64,000 bases of DNA from Segniliparus rotundus DSM 44985 (GTDB lineage: Bacteria; Actinomycetota; Actinomycetes; Mycobacteriales; Mycobacteriaceae): the NCBI RefSeq assembly GCF_000092825.1, contig NC_014168.1, forward strand, positions 1,541,946 to 1,605,945, written 5' to 3'. This document shows positions 32,914 to 42,117 of this stretch, one piece after another. The stretch's first letter is position 1, and the number at the start of each line of letters is the position of its first letter. The notes beneath the pieces are model-generated. The model had not been told where the DNA came from. It saw only the letters and a list, made by a program, of their open reading frames with translations, and ran no database searches. A program made the translations under genes and the position numbers.

Positions 32914-34245
32914 ATGACACAGACCCATAACCCCGCCGAACTCGGCGCGCGCGTGCACGCCGACGACCGCGCCCACGTCTTCCACTCCTGGAGCGCGCAG
33001 GCGAAGATCAACCCTGTGCCGATCGCAGGTGGGGAAGGCTCGTGGTTCTGGGATTTCGAGGGGAACCGCTACCTGGACTTCAGCTCGCAGCTCATCAATG
33101 TGAACATCGGGCACGCGCACCCCAAAGTGGTCGAAGCGATTGTCGCCCAGGCCCGCAAGCTCCCGACGTTGCAGCCCGCTTTCTCGAACGAGGCAACAGC
33201 CACCCTCGCCCGGCTCATCGCCGAACGATCGCCAGACCCCGCCAGCAAAGTCTTCTTCACCACCGGCGGCCAAGAGGCCAACGAGCACGCGATCCGCATC
33301 GCGCGCCGGTTCACCGGACGGGACAAGATCCTTGCCGCCTACCGCTCTTACCACGGCGCGGGCGGGCAGACGATCGGGATCACGGGTGAGCAGAGGCGGT
33401 GGGCGAACGAGCCGACCGGGGTCAACGTCGGACGCTTCTTCGGCCCGTATTTGTACCGCTCCGCGTTCCACGCGACGACTGCGGCGGAAGAATCCCAGCG
33501 GGCTTTGGAGCACTTGCGGCACGTGATCGAGTTCGAGGGGCCGCAGACGATCGCGGCGGTGATCCTTGAGCCGGTGCCTGGTTCGCCCGGCGTCCTCGTC
33601 CCGCCGCCCGGCTATGTCGCCGGGGTGGCCGAACTGTGCCGCAAACACGGGATCTTGTTCATCGCCGACGAGGTCATGGTGGGCTTCGGCCGTGTCGGGG
33701 AATGGTTCGCCTCCCATGGGGCGTTCGGGGCCGAGCCGGACCTCATCACCTTCGCGAAAGGCGTGAACTCCGGCTATGTCCCGCTTGGCGGCGTCGTCAT
33801 CCCCGACCGGGTCGCCTCGTATTTCGACGAGCGCCCGTATCCGGGCGGGCTCACGTACGCGGGGCATCCGCTCGCGTGCGCGGCGGGGGTCGCCTCCATC
33901 GAGTTGTTCGAGGAGGAGCAGTTGCTGCCGAAAGCGCGCGAGGTCGGCGAAAGCGTTCTTGGCTCCGGCCTGCGCGCCCTGGCGGACAAGCACGGCCTGG
34001 TCGGCGAGGTCCGCGGGCGTGGTTTCTTTTGGGCTCTGGAGCTGGTCGCCGACCGCGCCACCCGTGAGCCGCTCGCTGTCGAGAAGGTGGCCGAGATCGT
34101 CGGCGCCGCGAAGTCGCGCGGCGTGTGGGTGTTCGCCCCCGCGAACCGTATCCACGTCGCCCCGCCGCTCACCGCGAGTGTGGAGGAGCTGCAGATCGGC
34201 GTCGCGGCCCTGGACGAGGCGCTCGCCGCAGTCGCCGCAGGCTAG
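32914..34245 (+). CDS. Class-III (omega) aminotransferase
   Basis: PLP-dependent aminotransferase of 443 residues. The PLP lysine is in LITFAKGVNSGYVPLGG, the cofactor aspartate in ILFIADEVMVGFGR, and the phosphate-binding segment in TTGGQEANEHAIRIAR. The family acts on omega-amino acids or amines such as beta-alanine, GABA or taurine. Nearby hydantoinase suggests beta-alanine transamination after pyrimidine breakdown, but this is inference. It ends 12 bases before the convergent DUF5313 gene. Confidence 0.86.
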   Translation: MTQTHNPAELGARVHADDRAHVFHSWSAQAKINPVPIAGGEGSWFWDFEGNRYLDFSSQLINVNIGHAHPKVVEAIVAQARKLPTLQPAFSNEATATLARLIAERSPDPASKVFFTTGGQEANEHAIRIARRFTGRDKILAAYRSYHGAGGQTIGITGEQRRWANEPTGVNVGRFFGPYLYRSAFHATTAAEESQRALEHLRHVIEFEGPQTIAAVILEPVPGSPGVLVPPPGYVAGVAELCRKHGILFIADEVMVGFGRVGEWFASHGAFGAEPDLITFAKGVNSGYVPLGGVVIPDRVASYFDERPYPGGLTYAGHPLACAAGVASIELFEEEQLLPKAREVGESVLGSGLRALADKHGLVGEVRGRGFFWALELVADRATREPLAVEKVAEIVGAAKSRGVWVFAPANRIHVAPPLTASVEELQIGVAALDEALAAVAAG

Positions 34246-34257
34246 CTCGGAGCAGCG

Positions 34258-34662
34258 CTAGCCCTGCTCGTGGGGCTCGACCCCGTAGATTTCGAGGTAG
34301 CGCGCGCGGGATTCCTCTCGGGCGCGCGCAATCTTCGGGTTCTCCAGATCTGCGGGAAGGCCGTGCTTGACGAGCCGGGACACTCGGTTCTGCTTCATGT
34401 ACGCCCCGGAGAAGACCAAAGCCAGGATGGCCATCAGCAGCACCATCGCGCAGCGCAGCCAGAATTGCCCTGGCACAAACACGAGGATCAGCGCGAAGAT
34501 CGGCAAGAACGGGACCATGCTGCGCAGCAGGTGCCGGGGCGCGGCCCAGTCGCCCGTCAGATCGTTCTTGACCCAGTCCTGCATCGAGTGCGGCAGGGCG
34601 CGTCCGTGCGCGTACCCCCACCATTGCAGAACGTTGGGCCGGCGCTTGTCTGATGTGCTCAT
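34258..34662 (-). CDS. DUF5313-type membrane protein
   Basis: A 134-residue protein with the N-terminal motif PNVLQWWGYAHGRALP, two hydrophobic segments (about 45-65 and 68-85), and a charged C-terminal tail. The family is actinobacterial and of unknown function; the family name is recalled from the N-terminal pattern. Its ATG overlaps the ohrR stop (ATGA), so the two are co-translated. Confidence 0.72.
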   Translation of the reverse strand: MSTSDKRRPNVLQWWGYAHGRALPHSMQDWVKNDLTGDWAAPRHLLRSMVPFLPIFALILVFVPGQFWLRCAMVLLMAILALVFSGAYMKQNRVSRLVKHGLPADLENPKIARAREESRARYLEIYGVEPHEQG

Positions 34663-35120
34663 AGTGGCAGGGCTCCTGCTTGGATCGCTTTTTGGTTGAT
34701 GCTGGTGAGGACCCGGTGCAGCTCGCCGAGCTCGTCCCAGTTCGAGCCGAGTCGCGCGATGACCTGCTCGGGCACGCCGAGCGCTTGCTGGCGCAGCGCG
34801 ACGCCGTCCGCGGTGAGTTCGATGTCGAGTTGGCGCTCGTCGTTGGCGTTGCGCAGCCGTGTGAGCAGGCCTGCGGACGCAAGCCGTTTGAGCAGGGGGG
34901 AGATCGTCGCCGAGTCGAGTTGCAGCGCCGCCGCGAGCTCTTTGACCGATTGGGGCGACTTCCCCCAGAGCGCGAGCATGACGAGGTACTGGGGATGGGT
35001 CAGGCCGAGCGGGGCGAGAATCGGCCGGTAGACCGACAGGATGGCTCGGTTGGCGACGGCGAGCGCGAAGCATGCCTGGCGTTCGAGGGCTAACGGGTCG
35101 TCGAGATCAGTTGCGGCCAT
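34659..35120 (-). CDS. ohrR: OhrR-type MarR-family peroxide sensor
   Basis: MarR-family regulator of 153 residues. C17 in RQACFALAVANRAIL matches the reactive cysteine of OhrR, as does the conserved PQYLVMLALW helix. The DNA-binding winged helix includes SVKELAAALQLDSATISPLLKRL and RNANDERQLDIELT. OhrR proteins sense organic hydroperoxides and usually repress ohr; here no ohr gene is adjacent and the co-transcribed gene is a DUF5313 membrane protein. Promoter and operator dyads lie directly upstream. Confidence 0.82.
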   Translation of the reverse strand: MAATDLDDPLALERQACFALAVANRAILSVYRPILAPLGLTHPQYLVMLALWGKSPQSVKELAAALQLDSATISPLLKRLASAGLLTRLRNANDERQLDIELTADGVALRQQALGVPEQVIARLGSNWDELGELHRVLTSINQKAIQAGALPL

Positions 35121-35126
35121 GAGAAA

Positions 35127-35174
35127 ATTATATCACGAACAATTCGTGTGCTAACTATTTGTGGTCGAACAAAT
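35127..35174 (-). promoter_or_regulatory. ohrR promoter with two operator-like dyads
   Basis: On the minus strand a perfect TATAAT (35127-35132) ends six bases before the ohrR ATG, so the mRNA is probably leaderless. CACGAA-N3-TTCGTG (35134-35148) lies in the spacer directly beside it, and ATTTGT-N6-ACAAAT (35157-35174) spans the region upstream of the -35. A repressor on either would block transcription, consistent with autoregulation. Confidence 0.7.
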
Positions 35175-35265
35175 TTCTCGCAAGCGCGAACATGGAATGG
35201 GAAAGTTCTCAAATGCGGCGGACAGCAGTTCCTTCGGCCCGCACTTGCCGGCCAAGACCGCCCCG

Positions 35266-36243
35266 TCAGGGGTTGTTGCTGTGCAAGGCCGTGTTGAGCG
35301 TGATGCCGCGGCCCGACCTCGGGAGGACCTCGACGGCTCCGGTGAGGGAGTTGCGCCGCCACAAGAGGTTCGCGACGCCAGAGAGCGCGCGCGCCGCGAC
35401 CACGTCGCCCTCTGGTGTGGTCACTTTCGTGCCTGCGGTGATGTAGAGGCCGGCTTCCACGACGCAGTCGTCCCCGAGGCTGATGCCGATCCCGGCATTG
35501 GCGCCGATCAGGCTGCGCTGGCCGACCGAGATGACCTCTTTCCCGCCCCCGGACAGCGTGCCCATGATGGAGGCCCCGCCGCCGACGTCGGAGCCGTCGC
35601 CGATCACCACGCCCGCGGAGATCCGCCCCTCCACCATGCTGGCCCCGAGGGTCCCCGCGTTGAAGTTGACGAAACCTTCGTGCATGACCGTGGTCCCCTC
35701 GGCCAAGTGCGCTCCGAGCCGCACACGGTCGGCGTCGGCGACGCGCACCCCGGTCGGCAGGACGTAGTCGACCATCCTCGGGAATTTGTCCACGCTCAGC
35801 ACTTGGACCGGGCCCCGGGCGCGCAGCCTGCGCCGGGTCGCCTCGAAATCAGCGGGGGAGCACGGCCCGTGATTGGTCCACACCACATTCGAGAGCAAGC
35901 CGAACACCCCGGTCAAGTTCGCCTCGTGCGGGCGGATCAGACGGTGGCTGAGCAAGTGCAGCCGCAAATACACGTCATAGGCGTCCGCCGGAGGCTCGGC
36001 AAGGTTCGCGATCCGAGTCTGCACTGCGGACACCGTGACGTCGCGCTCTGGATCGGCCCCGGCGAGGGCGAGGAGGCCGTCAGCGCCGGACGGCCCGTCC
36101 AAGGCAGAGGTGCCGGACTGTGCGAAATCTCCCAACTCCGGTTCGGGAAACCAGACGTCCAGCACGACTCCGGCGGGTGTGAGCGTCGCCAGACCGTCGC
36201 CACCAGCTCCGATCTGACGGTATGCGCCTGCAGTGTCGTTCAT
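35266..36243 (-). CDS. dapD: Tetrahydrodipicolinate N-succinyltransferase DapD
   Basis: Succinylase branch enzyme of diaminopimelate/lysine synthesis, 325 residues (317 in M. tuberculosis). An N-terminal globular domain precedes a left-handed beta-helix of hexapeptide repeats visible from about residue 165 ([32 protein letters not shown]). The ATG after which [16 protein letters not shown] follows was chosen; a longer in-frame reading would invade the divergent dapE promoter. Divergent from dapE, the next enzyme but one in the pathway. Confidence 0.93.
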   Translation of the reverse strand: MNDTAGAYRQIGAGGDGLATLTPAGVVLDVWFPEPELGDFAQSGTSALDGPSGADGLLALAGADPERDVTVSAVQTRIANLAEPPADAYDVYLRLHLLSHRLIRPHEANLTGVFGLLSNVVWTNHGPCSPADFEATRRRLRARGPVQVLSVDKFPRMVDYVLPTGVRVADADRVRLGAHLAEGTTVMHEGFVNFNAGTLGASMVEGRISAGVVIGDGSDVGGGASIMGTLSGGGKEVISVGQRSLIGANAGIGISLGDDCVVEAGLYITAGTKVTTPEGDVVAARALSGVANLLWRRNSLTGAVEVLPRSGRGITLNTALHSNNP

Positions 36244-36308
36244 GGGCCAAGAGCTTACCGGCGCCGTGCTCCCGCGCCGCACACGTCGCGGCAGGCCGCC
36301 GCGGCGGT

Positions 36309-36314
36309 TAGTCT
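36309..36314 (+). promoter_or_regulatory. -10 element of dapE (leaderless)
   Basis: TAGTCT ends six bases before the ATG at 36321, favouring that start over the in-frame GTG at 36315. Confidence 0.5.
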
Positions 36315-36320
36315 GTGACG

Positions 36321-37415
36321 ATGGCATTGCGGCTGAACTCGGACCCGGTCGACCTCACCCAGGCGCTCGTCGACATGCCGAGCGAGTCGGGGCAGGAGGC
36401 AGGCCTCGCCGACGCCGTCGAGGCCGCGCTGCGCGAGCAGACGAGTGGTTTCGAGGTTGTCCGCCGAGGCAATTGCGTGTTGGCCCGCACGAGCGCGGGG
36501 CGCCCCCGGCGCGTGCTGCTCGCCGGGCATCTGGACACCGTTCCCTCAGCGGGGAACCTTCCTTCCAGGCGCTTCGTCGACCCAGAGCACGGCCCGGCGC
36601 TCGCGGGCCTGGGCACGGTGGACATGAAATCGGGATGCGCGGTTTTTCTGCACCTGGCGGCCACGCTCGCCGACGTGGGCCCGGATGTGACGCTGATCTT
36701 TTACGACAACGAAGAAGTCGCCTCTGACCGCAATGGCCTCGGCCACCTCGCCAGGGATGCGCCGCAGTGGCTCCAGGCGGACGTCGCGATCCTCGGCGAG
36801 CCGACCGCGGGGCTCATCGAGGCGGGTTGCCAGGGCTCGCTGCGCTTGCGAGTGACCACCTCGGGCAAGCGGGCGCACGCGGCCCGGTCTTGGCTCGGCG
36901 ACGACGCGATCCACCGGCTCGCGCCCGTGCTCGCGACGCTCTCGGCGCATCAGGCCCGCGAGGTCCGCATTGACGGCTGCGTCTACCGCGAAAGCCTCTC
37001 CGCGACACGGATCGGCGGCGGGGTCGCCGGGAATGTCATCCCCGACGAGGCCTGGGTCGAGGTGAATTACCGTTTCGCACCTGACCGGGGCCAAGACGAG
37101 GCGGTCGCGTACGTCCAAGGGCTTTTCGAGCATGTCCCCCAGACACGGTTCGAAGTCGTGGACGCGGCTCCGGGCGCGCTGCCAGGACTTTCCCATCCTG
37201 CGGCGGCGGAGCTCGTCGCGGCTGCCGCAGGCAGGTTCCGGGCCAAGTACGGCTGGACCGATGTCTCGCGGTTCGCCGCCTTCGGCGTCCCCGCGGTGAA
37301 TTTCGGGCCGGGCGATCCGAACCTCGCCCACACGAAAGAGGAATGGGTCCCGGAGAGCCAGATCCACGAGGTGGCCGATGTGCTCTCCCGATATTTGACG
37401 GCTCCCAGCTGGTGA
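36321..37415 (+). CDS. dapE: Succinyl-diaminopimelate desuccinylase DapE
   Basis: M20 zinc peptidase-family enzyme of 364 residues that releases LL-diaminopimelate. Metal and catalytic motifs are [10 protein letters not shown] (His and catalytic Asp), LGTVDMKSG (bridging Asp), YDNEEVAS (general-base Glu and metal Glu), ILGEPT, and the final HTKEEWV histidine. The start is a probable leaderless ATG. gpgS follows after 17 bases, as part of the same direction of genes. Confidence 0.92.
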   Translation: MALRLNSDPVDLTQALVDMPSESGQEAGLADAVEAALREQTSGFEVVRRGNCVLARTSAGRPRRVLLAGHLDTVPSAGNLPSRRFVDPEHGPALAGLGTVDMKSGCAVFLHLAATLADVGPDVTLIFYDNEEVASDRNGLGHLARDAPQWLQADVAILGEPTAGLIEAGCQGSLRLRVTTSGKRAHAARSWLGDDAIHRLAPVLATLSAHQAREVRIDGCVYRESLSATRIGGGVAGNVIPDEAWVEVNYRFAPDRGQDEAVAYVQGLFEHVPQTRFEVVDAAPGALPGLSHPAAAELVAAAAGRFRAKYGWTDVSRFAAFGVPAVNFGPGDPNLAHTKEEWVPESQIHEVADVLSRYLTAPSW

Positions 37416-37432
37416 AAGGGGATGGTTTGCGC

Positions 37433-38341
37433 ATGACAGGTCCGACCGGGCCGCACGAATCCGTGCTCACCTACGCCGAACCCTCCTGGAGCCTGGAAGA
37501 CCTGGTCGAGGCGAAAGCGGGGCGACGGGTGTCGGCGGTGCTGCCCGCGCTGAACGAAGAGGGCACCATCGCGCAGGTGATCGCGAGCCTCGCCTGGCTG
37601 CGGGGAACGCTGCTCGACGACGTGCTGGTCGTGGACGGCGGCTCCACGGACAGGACGCCCGAGCTCGCGAAGGAGGCCGGCGCCCGCGTGGTCACCACCG
37701 CCGAGGCATTGCCGGGCGTGCCGCTGGTGGGCGGCAAAGGCGAGGCGCTGTGGCGCTCGCTCGCCGTCGTGGACAGCGACTTCGTGGTCTTCATCGACAC
37801 AGATCTCATCGACCCAGACCCGACGTTCACGTCCAAGCTCCTCGGGCCGCTTTTGACGAACGGCTCCACGCATCTGGTCAAGGGCTATTACCGAAGGCCG
37901 CTCGGCAGCGCGGACCCTTCCGGCGGCGGGCGGGTGACCGAACTTGTCGCGCGACCGATGCTCGCCGCGCTGCGACCAGGCTTGCGCACGCTTTTGCAAC
38001 CTTTGGCGGGGGAGTACGCGGCGCGCACGGCGACGCTGCGCGCGTTGGAATTCGCGCCAGGGTACGGGGTGGAGATCGGCATGGTGCTCGACGTGTACGA
38101 CCGTTTCGGCGCGGCGGGCCTCGCCCAGGTGAATCTGGGGGCCAGAGCGCATCGCAATCAGCCGCTGTCCGAGCTCGCGGCGATGAGCAGGCAGATCATC
38201 CACACGATGCTCACGCGCAGCGGCGTGCCGGACTCGCAGGCTCCGCTCCTGCTCGCGCAATCCGGGCAGGCGGGGCTGGAGTTCGCCGAGCGGCAGCTGC
38301 GACGGGAAGGGCATCCGCCGATGGACGAGGCGCAACGCTGA
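37433..38341 (+). CDS. gpgS: Glucosyl-3-phosphoglycerate synthase GpgS
   Basis: GT-A glycosyltransferase of 302 residues that makes glucosyl-3-phosphoglycerate, the primer for methylglucose lipopolysaccharides. Motifs seen are VSAVLPALNEEGTIAQV, VVDGGSTDRT, the DxD metal motif in VVFIDTDLIDP, and the 3-phosphoglycerate region LVKGYYRRPL. Equivalent to Rv1208, and the following genes match Rv1209-Rv1213. The ATG has a purine-rich AAAGGGGATGG stretch upstream. Confidence 0.93.
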   Translation: MTGPTGPHESVLTYAEPSWSLEDLVEAKAGRRVSAVLPALNEEGTIAQVIASLAWLRGTLLDDVLVVDGGSTDRTPELAKEAGARVVTTAEALPGVPLVGGKGEALWRSLAVVDSDFVVFIDTDLIDPDPTFTSKLLGPLLTNGSTHLVKGYYRRPLGSADPSGGGRVTELVARPMLAALRPGLRTLLQPLAGEYAARTATLRALEFAPGYGVEIGMVLDVYDRFGAAGLAQVNLGARAHRNQPLSELAAMSRQIIHTMLTRSGVPDSQAPLLLAQSGQAGLEFAERQLRREGHPPMDEAQR

Positions 38342-38371
38342 GCGGCGCTTCTGCCAGAGGGCAGTGGCACA

Positions 38372-38701
38372 ATGGGCGTCGTGGTGTTAGTTCTCGAATA
38401 CATGCTGGTCGCCGTTCTGGTGGGCGTGGGGCTCTTCGGGCTCTCCGTCGTCGTCTTCGGCCGAGGCGAGGAGCTCGGCCCCCTGCCCAAGCAAGCGTCC
38501 CCGACCACGCTGCCGCACAGCGGTGTGGCCGGCGACGACGTCCGCGGGCTCACATTCCAAGTGCGGTTGCGGGGGTATGACATGCGAGAGGTCGACTGGG
38601 CTCTCGCCCGGTTGGCCGCGGAGCTGGACTCGTTGCGCGAACAGGCCGACGGGCGGGCGCCTGCCCACGAGCAAGCGCTGGCGCCTGCCGCCGATGAGTG
38701 A
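38372..38701 (+). CDS. DivIVA-like single-pass membrane protein (Rv1209-like)
   Basis: A 109-residue protein with one N-terminal membrane helix (about 4-28) and a DivIVA-type segment LTFQVRLRGYDMREVDWALARLAAELDSL. Such motifs are found in polar-growth and division-site proteins of actinomycetes. It is the positional equivalent of Rv1209. The 3' end overlaps the glycosylase start by 8 bases. A link to cell-pole biology is an inference from the motif. Confidence 0.75.
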   Translation: MGVVVLVLEYMLVAVLVGVGLFGLSVVVFGRGEELGPLPKQASPTTLPHSGVAGDDVRGLTFQVRLRGYDMREVDWALARLAAELDSLREQADGRAPAHEQALAPAADE

Positions 38702-39293
38702 GCAGCCGCGATGCCCGTGGGCGGAGTCCCCGAAGGACCCGGCCTTGCGGGAGCTGTACGTCCGATACCACGACGAGGAGTGGGGACAAGAGGTCAAAGA
38801 CGGCGCAGCGCTGTACGAGCGGTTCTGCTTGGAGGCGTTCCAAGCGGGGCTGTCGTGGATCACGATTCTCCGCAAGCGGGAAGCGTTCCGAGCTGCTTTC
38901 CGCGGCTTCGACCCCGCGGTCGTGGCCTCCTTCGCAGAACCCGACGTGGCTCGGCTGATGGGCGACGCGGGCATCGTCCGCAGCCGCCCCAAGATCCTCG
39001 CCGCGATCAAAGCCGCGGCCTTGGTGCTCGACATCGGCGAGGACGGCTTCGCGGAACTGTTGTGGTCTTTCGCGCCGGAGCCGAGGCCGCGTCCGGTCCG
39101 GCCCGGCGACGTCCCGGCGCAGACGCCAGAGTCGGCAGCCTTGGCGAAAGAGCTGCGTCGACGTGGTTTTTCCTTCTGCGGCCCGACGACGTGCTACGCG
39201 ATGATGCAAGCGGTCGGGATGGTGGATGACCACCTGGTTTCCTGCTGGGCGGCTCAGCGTGGGAGAATAGTCCCACAGTTGTCCACGAATTAA
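38694..39293 (+). CDS. tagA: 3-methyladenine DNA glycosylase I TagA
   Basis: Tag-type glycosylase of 199 residues that removes 3-methyladenine. Family motifs seen are the N-terminal RCPWAESPKDPALRELYVRYHDEEWG, LSWITILRKREAFRAAF, MGDAGIVRSRPKILAAI, and FSFCGPTTCYAMMQAVGMVDDH with the zinc-binding Cys and His. Equivalent to Rv1210. A second alkyl-base glycosylase of a different family (mpg) lies at 9.97-10.6 kb. Confidence 0.94.
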   Translation: MSEQPRCPWAESPKDPALRELYVRYHDEEWGQEVKDGAALYERFCLEAFQAGLSWITILRKREAFRAAFRGFDPAVVASFAEPDVARLMGDAGIVRSRPKILAAIKAAALVLDIGEDGFAELLWSFAPEPRPRPVRPGDVPAQTPESAALAKELRRRGFSFCGPTTCYAMMQAVGMVDDHLVSCWAAQRGRIVPQLSTN

Positions 39294-39343
39294 CAGCCTT
39301 GTCGACCAGCGATCGGCGGTCTTGGCGCGATTTGGAGGAACCG

Positions 39344-39526
39344 ATGGCGGCACTTAAGCCACGTACCGGTGATGGCCCGCTCGAAGTAGCGAAAGAGGGG
39401 CGGGGAATCATCCTGCGGATGCCGGTGGACGGCGGCGGCCGGCTCGTTGTGGAACTCTCCGTGCAAGAGGCGACAGCGCTCTCGGAAGCCCTCGCGGGCG
39501 TTCCTTTGGCAGCGCTCAAGAAGTAA
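39344..39526 (+). CDS. DUF3117 family small protein (Rv1211-like)
   Basis: A 60-residue protein strongly matching the actinobacterial DUF3117 pattern (PRTGDGPLEVAKEGRGI, GGGRLVVELSVQEATALSEAL). The ATG with GGAGGA four bases before it is chosen over an upstream TTG. Function unknown; placed between tagA and glgM as in M. tuberculosis. Confidence 0.85.
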   Translation: MAALKPRTGDGPLEVAKEGRGIILRMPVDGGGRLVVELSVQEATALSEALAGVPLAALKK

Positions 39527-39570
39527 CTGCGCGCAGCCGTGTCCTGCGCGAACCACCGGGCCTGTGCCTG

Positions 39571-40728
39571 CTAGCGGGCGACCTGCTCGTAGATTTTGAG
39601 CGTTTCCGCCGCGACCTTGGTCCACGAGAATTCGCGCACCACCCTGGCCCTGCCCGCGAGCCCCATCCGTGTTGCCAGGCCGATGTCATTGACCAGAGAG
39701 TTCACCGCCGCCGCGAGTCCGTTTTCGAACCCTTGCGGATCGCCCGGCTCGTAGGGGACCAACAGGCCTGTCTCGCCGTGCTCCACCACTTCGGGAATGC
39801 CCCCCACCGCAGAGGCGACCACAGCGGTCCCCGTCGCCATCGCCTCCAGATTGACGATGCCGAGCGGCTCGTAGATCGACGGGCAGACAAAGACCGCTGC
39901 CGCAGAGACGTACTCGCGGATTTTGTCCGAGGAAAGCACGTCTTGCACCCAACGCACTCCTTGTCGCTCCTCTTCGAGCTGCGCCACAGCGGCGCGGGTC
40001 TGGGCGGCGATCTCGGGGGTGTCCGGGGCCCCGGCGCAGAGCAGGAGCTGCGCTTCGGGCACGAAACGGTGCGCTGCGGCGATGAGGTGGTTCAGCCCCT
40101 TCTGGCGGGTGATGCGTCCGACGAACGCGATGATCGGACGTTGCGGGTCGAGCCCGAGTTCTTCGACCGCGCGGGCAGCGTTCGGATCGGGGTACCAAGC
40201 GCTCACGTCAATCCCGTTGCGCACCACATGCACGCGGGTCGGGTCCATGAGCGGGTACGTCGCGAGCACATCGGTGGCCATTGCCTGGCTCACCGCGATG
40301 ACCGCCGCGGCCGCGGGCAACGCGGTGGCCTCCGCCCAGCTGGAAACCCGGTATCCCCCGCCGAGCTGCTCTGCTTTCCACGGGCGCAGCGGTTCGAGGG
40401 AGTGCGATGTCACCACATGGGGGACGTCGTGCAGCAAACTCGCCAAATGCCCGGCGATGTTCGCGTACCAGGTGTGCGAGTGGACCACGTCGGCCTCCGC
40501 GGCGGCCGAGGCGATGCGCAGATCTGCCGAGAGGGTGCGCAGCGCCGGGTTCGCCCCCGCGAGCGCCTTGTCGGGCTGATGCGCGATGGCGCCGGGCCGG
40601 GGGGCTCCGATGCAATGCACATCGACCTCGCAGAGTTCGCGCAAATTCGCCACCAACTCGGTGACGTGCACGCCCGCGCCGCCGTACACCTCGGGAGGGT
40701 ACTCTCTGGTCAGCATTGCGACATGCAC
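39571..40728 (-). CDS. glgM: Glycosyltransferase GlgM (GlgA-type, maltose-1-phosphate synthase)
   Basis: GT4 glycosyltransferase of 385 residues (387 in M. tuberculosis Rv1212c). N-terminal VAMLTREYPPEVYGGAGVHV and C-terminal PSIYEPLGIVNLEAMATGTAVVAS with the E-x7-E-type motif are clear. The mycobacterial enzyme combines ADP-glucose with glucose-1-phosphate to give maltose-1-phosphate for alpha-glucan. The GTG start at 40728 is supported by TAACGT seven bases upstream; a GTG three codons earlier is possible. It faces glgC, which makes its donor. Confidence 0.92.
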   Translation of the reverse strand: MHVAMLTREYPPEVYGGAGVHVTELVANLRELCEVDVHCIGAPRPGAIAHQPDKALAGANPALRTLSADLRIASAAAEADVVHSHTWYANIAGHLASLLHDVPHVVTSHSLEPLRPWKAEQLGGGYRVSSWAEATALPAAAAVIAVSQAMATDVLATYPLMDPTRVHVVRNGIDVSAWYPDPNAARAVEELGLDPQRPIIAFVGRITRQKGLNHLIAAAHRFVPEAQLLLCAGAPDTPEIAAQTRAAVAQLEEERQGVRWVQDVLSSDKIREYVSAAAVFVCPSIYEPLGIVNLEAMATGTAVVASAVGGIPEVVEHGETGLLVPYEPGDPQGFENGLAAAVNSLVNDIGLATRMGLAGRARVVREFSWTKVAAETLKIYEQVAR

Positions 40729-40735
40729 ACCGGCC

Positions 40736-40741
40736 ACGTTA
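40736..40741 (-). promoter_or_regulatory. -10 element of glgM (leaderless)
   Basis: TAACGT on the minus strand ends seven bases before the GTG start. Confidence 0.45.
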
Positions 40742-40834
40742 GCATCGCGGCTCAGTCGGGCACGGGGGAGCCGCGAGCGCGCCGCCCGGCGAGTGATCTG
40801 CTGGCCTCGTCGCACCAAAACCGATCCGAAGGGG

Positions 40835-40840
40835 TAGGTT
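40835..40840 (+). promoter_or_regulatory. -10 element of glgC (leaderless)
   Basis: TAGGTT ends six bases before the GTG start of glgC. Confidence 0.5.
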
Positions 40841-40846
40841 GAACCT

Positions 40847-42061
40847 GTGAGGACTCAACCCCATGTGCTCGGCATCGTGCTCGCAGGCGGCGAAGGCAAA
40901 CGCCTCTACCCGCTCACAGCAGACCGGGCGAAGCCCGCGGTGCCGTTCGGGGGCGCCTACCGGCTGATCGATTTCGTGCTGTCGAACTTGGTCAACGCGG
41001 GCTTTCTGAAAATTTGCGTGCTCACCCAGTACAAGTCGCACTCGCTCGACCGGCACATCTCCCAGAATTGGCGGCTCTCCGGCATCTCGGGCGAGTACAT
41101 CACCCCGGTGCCCGCGCAGCAGCGCGTCGGCAAGCGCTGGTACACCGGCAGCGCCGACGCGATCTTCCAGTCGTTGAACCTCGTGTACGACGAGGACCCC
41201 GACTACATCGTGGTGTTCGGCGCGGACCATGTGTACCGCATGGACCCGGAGCAGATGGTCGCCCGGCATATCGAGTCCAAAGCCGGGGTGACAGTGGCGG
41301 GGATCCGCGTGCCGCGCGTCGAGGCGAAGGCATTCGGCGTGATCGAAGCCGACTCGAGCGGCAAAATCACGAGCTTCCTGGAAAAACCCTCCGACCCGCC
41401 GTGCGTCCCCGGCGCGCCGGATTTCGCCTACGCGTCCATGGGCAACTATGTTTTCTCAACGAAGGCCCTGGTGGAGGCGCTGCGGGCGGACGCCGAGGAC
41501 CAAAGCTCCGACCATGACATGGGCGGCAACATCATCCCGGCCTTGGTCGGCCAAGGCCGGGCGCAGGTCTACGATTTCACCGAGAACCATGTCCCCGGCG
41601 CCTCGGAGCGCGACCACGCGTACTGGCGCGACGTCGGCACGCTCGACTCCTATTATCAGGCCCACATGGATCTCGTCTCGGTGCATCCCGTGTTCAACCT
41701 TTACAACCGGCGTTGGCCCATCCACGGCAGCAACGACGCCATGCCCCCGGCGAAGTTCGTCAACGGCGGCATGGCGTTGGAGTCGATGGTCGGCGCGGGC
41801 AGCATCGTTTCCTCAGGTGTCGTGAAAAACTCGGTCATCAGCAGCAACGTCATTGTCAGCGATGGCGCTTCGGTGGAGGGCAGCGTCCTGATGCCGGGGG
41901 TGCGCATCGGCGAGGGCGCTGTGGTCCGAAACGCGATTTTGGACAAGAATGTCGTCGTCGGCCCTGGTGAGCAGGTCGGGGTCGATCTGGAGCTCGAACG
42001 CGAGCGGTTCACCGTCAGCGCGGGGGGCATTGTGGCAGTCGGCAAAGGCGTCTGGATTTAG
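40847..42061 (+). CDS. glgC: ADP-glucose pyrophosphorylase GlgC
   Basis: Forms ADP-glucose from glucose-1-phosphate and ATP. The 404-residue product has the nucleotide motif [26 protein letters not shown], the [10 protein letters not shown] segment, the WYTGSADAI and [11 protein letters not shown] catalytic motifs, and a C-terminal left-handed beta-helix. Divergent from glgM, with both promoters in a 118-base gap. The product feeds GlgM and so alpha-glucan and methylglucose polymers, tying in with gpgS nearby. Confidence 0.95.
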   Translation: MRTQPHVLGIVLAGGEGKRLYPLTADRAKPAVPFGGAYRLIDFVLSNLVNAGFLKICVLTQYKSHSLDRHISQNWRLSGISGEYITPVPAQQRVGKRWYTGSADAIFQSLNLVYDEDPDYIVVFGADHVYRMDPEQMVARHIESKAGVTVAGIRVPRVEAKAFGVIEADSSGKITSFLEKPSDPPCVPGAPDFAYASMGNYVFSTKALVEALRADAEDQSSDHDMGGNIIPALVGQGRAQVYDFTENHVPGASERDHAYWRDVGTLDSYYQAHMDLVSVHPVFNLYNRRWPIHGSNDAMPPAKFVNGGMALESMVGAGSIVSSGVVKNSVISSNVIVSDGASVEGSVLMPGVRIGEGAVVRNAILDKNVVVGPGEQVGVDLELERERFTVSAGGIVAVGKGVWI

Positions 42062-42117
42062 GCAATGCCCCTGTGCCCGGTGGCGCCCTGAGGCACGCGC
42101 CGAATCTTCAGGAATCT

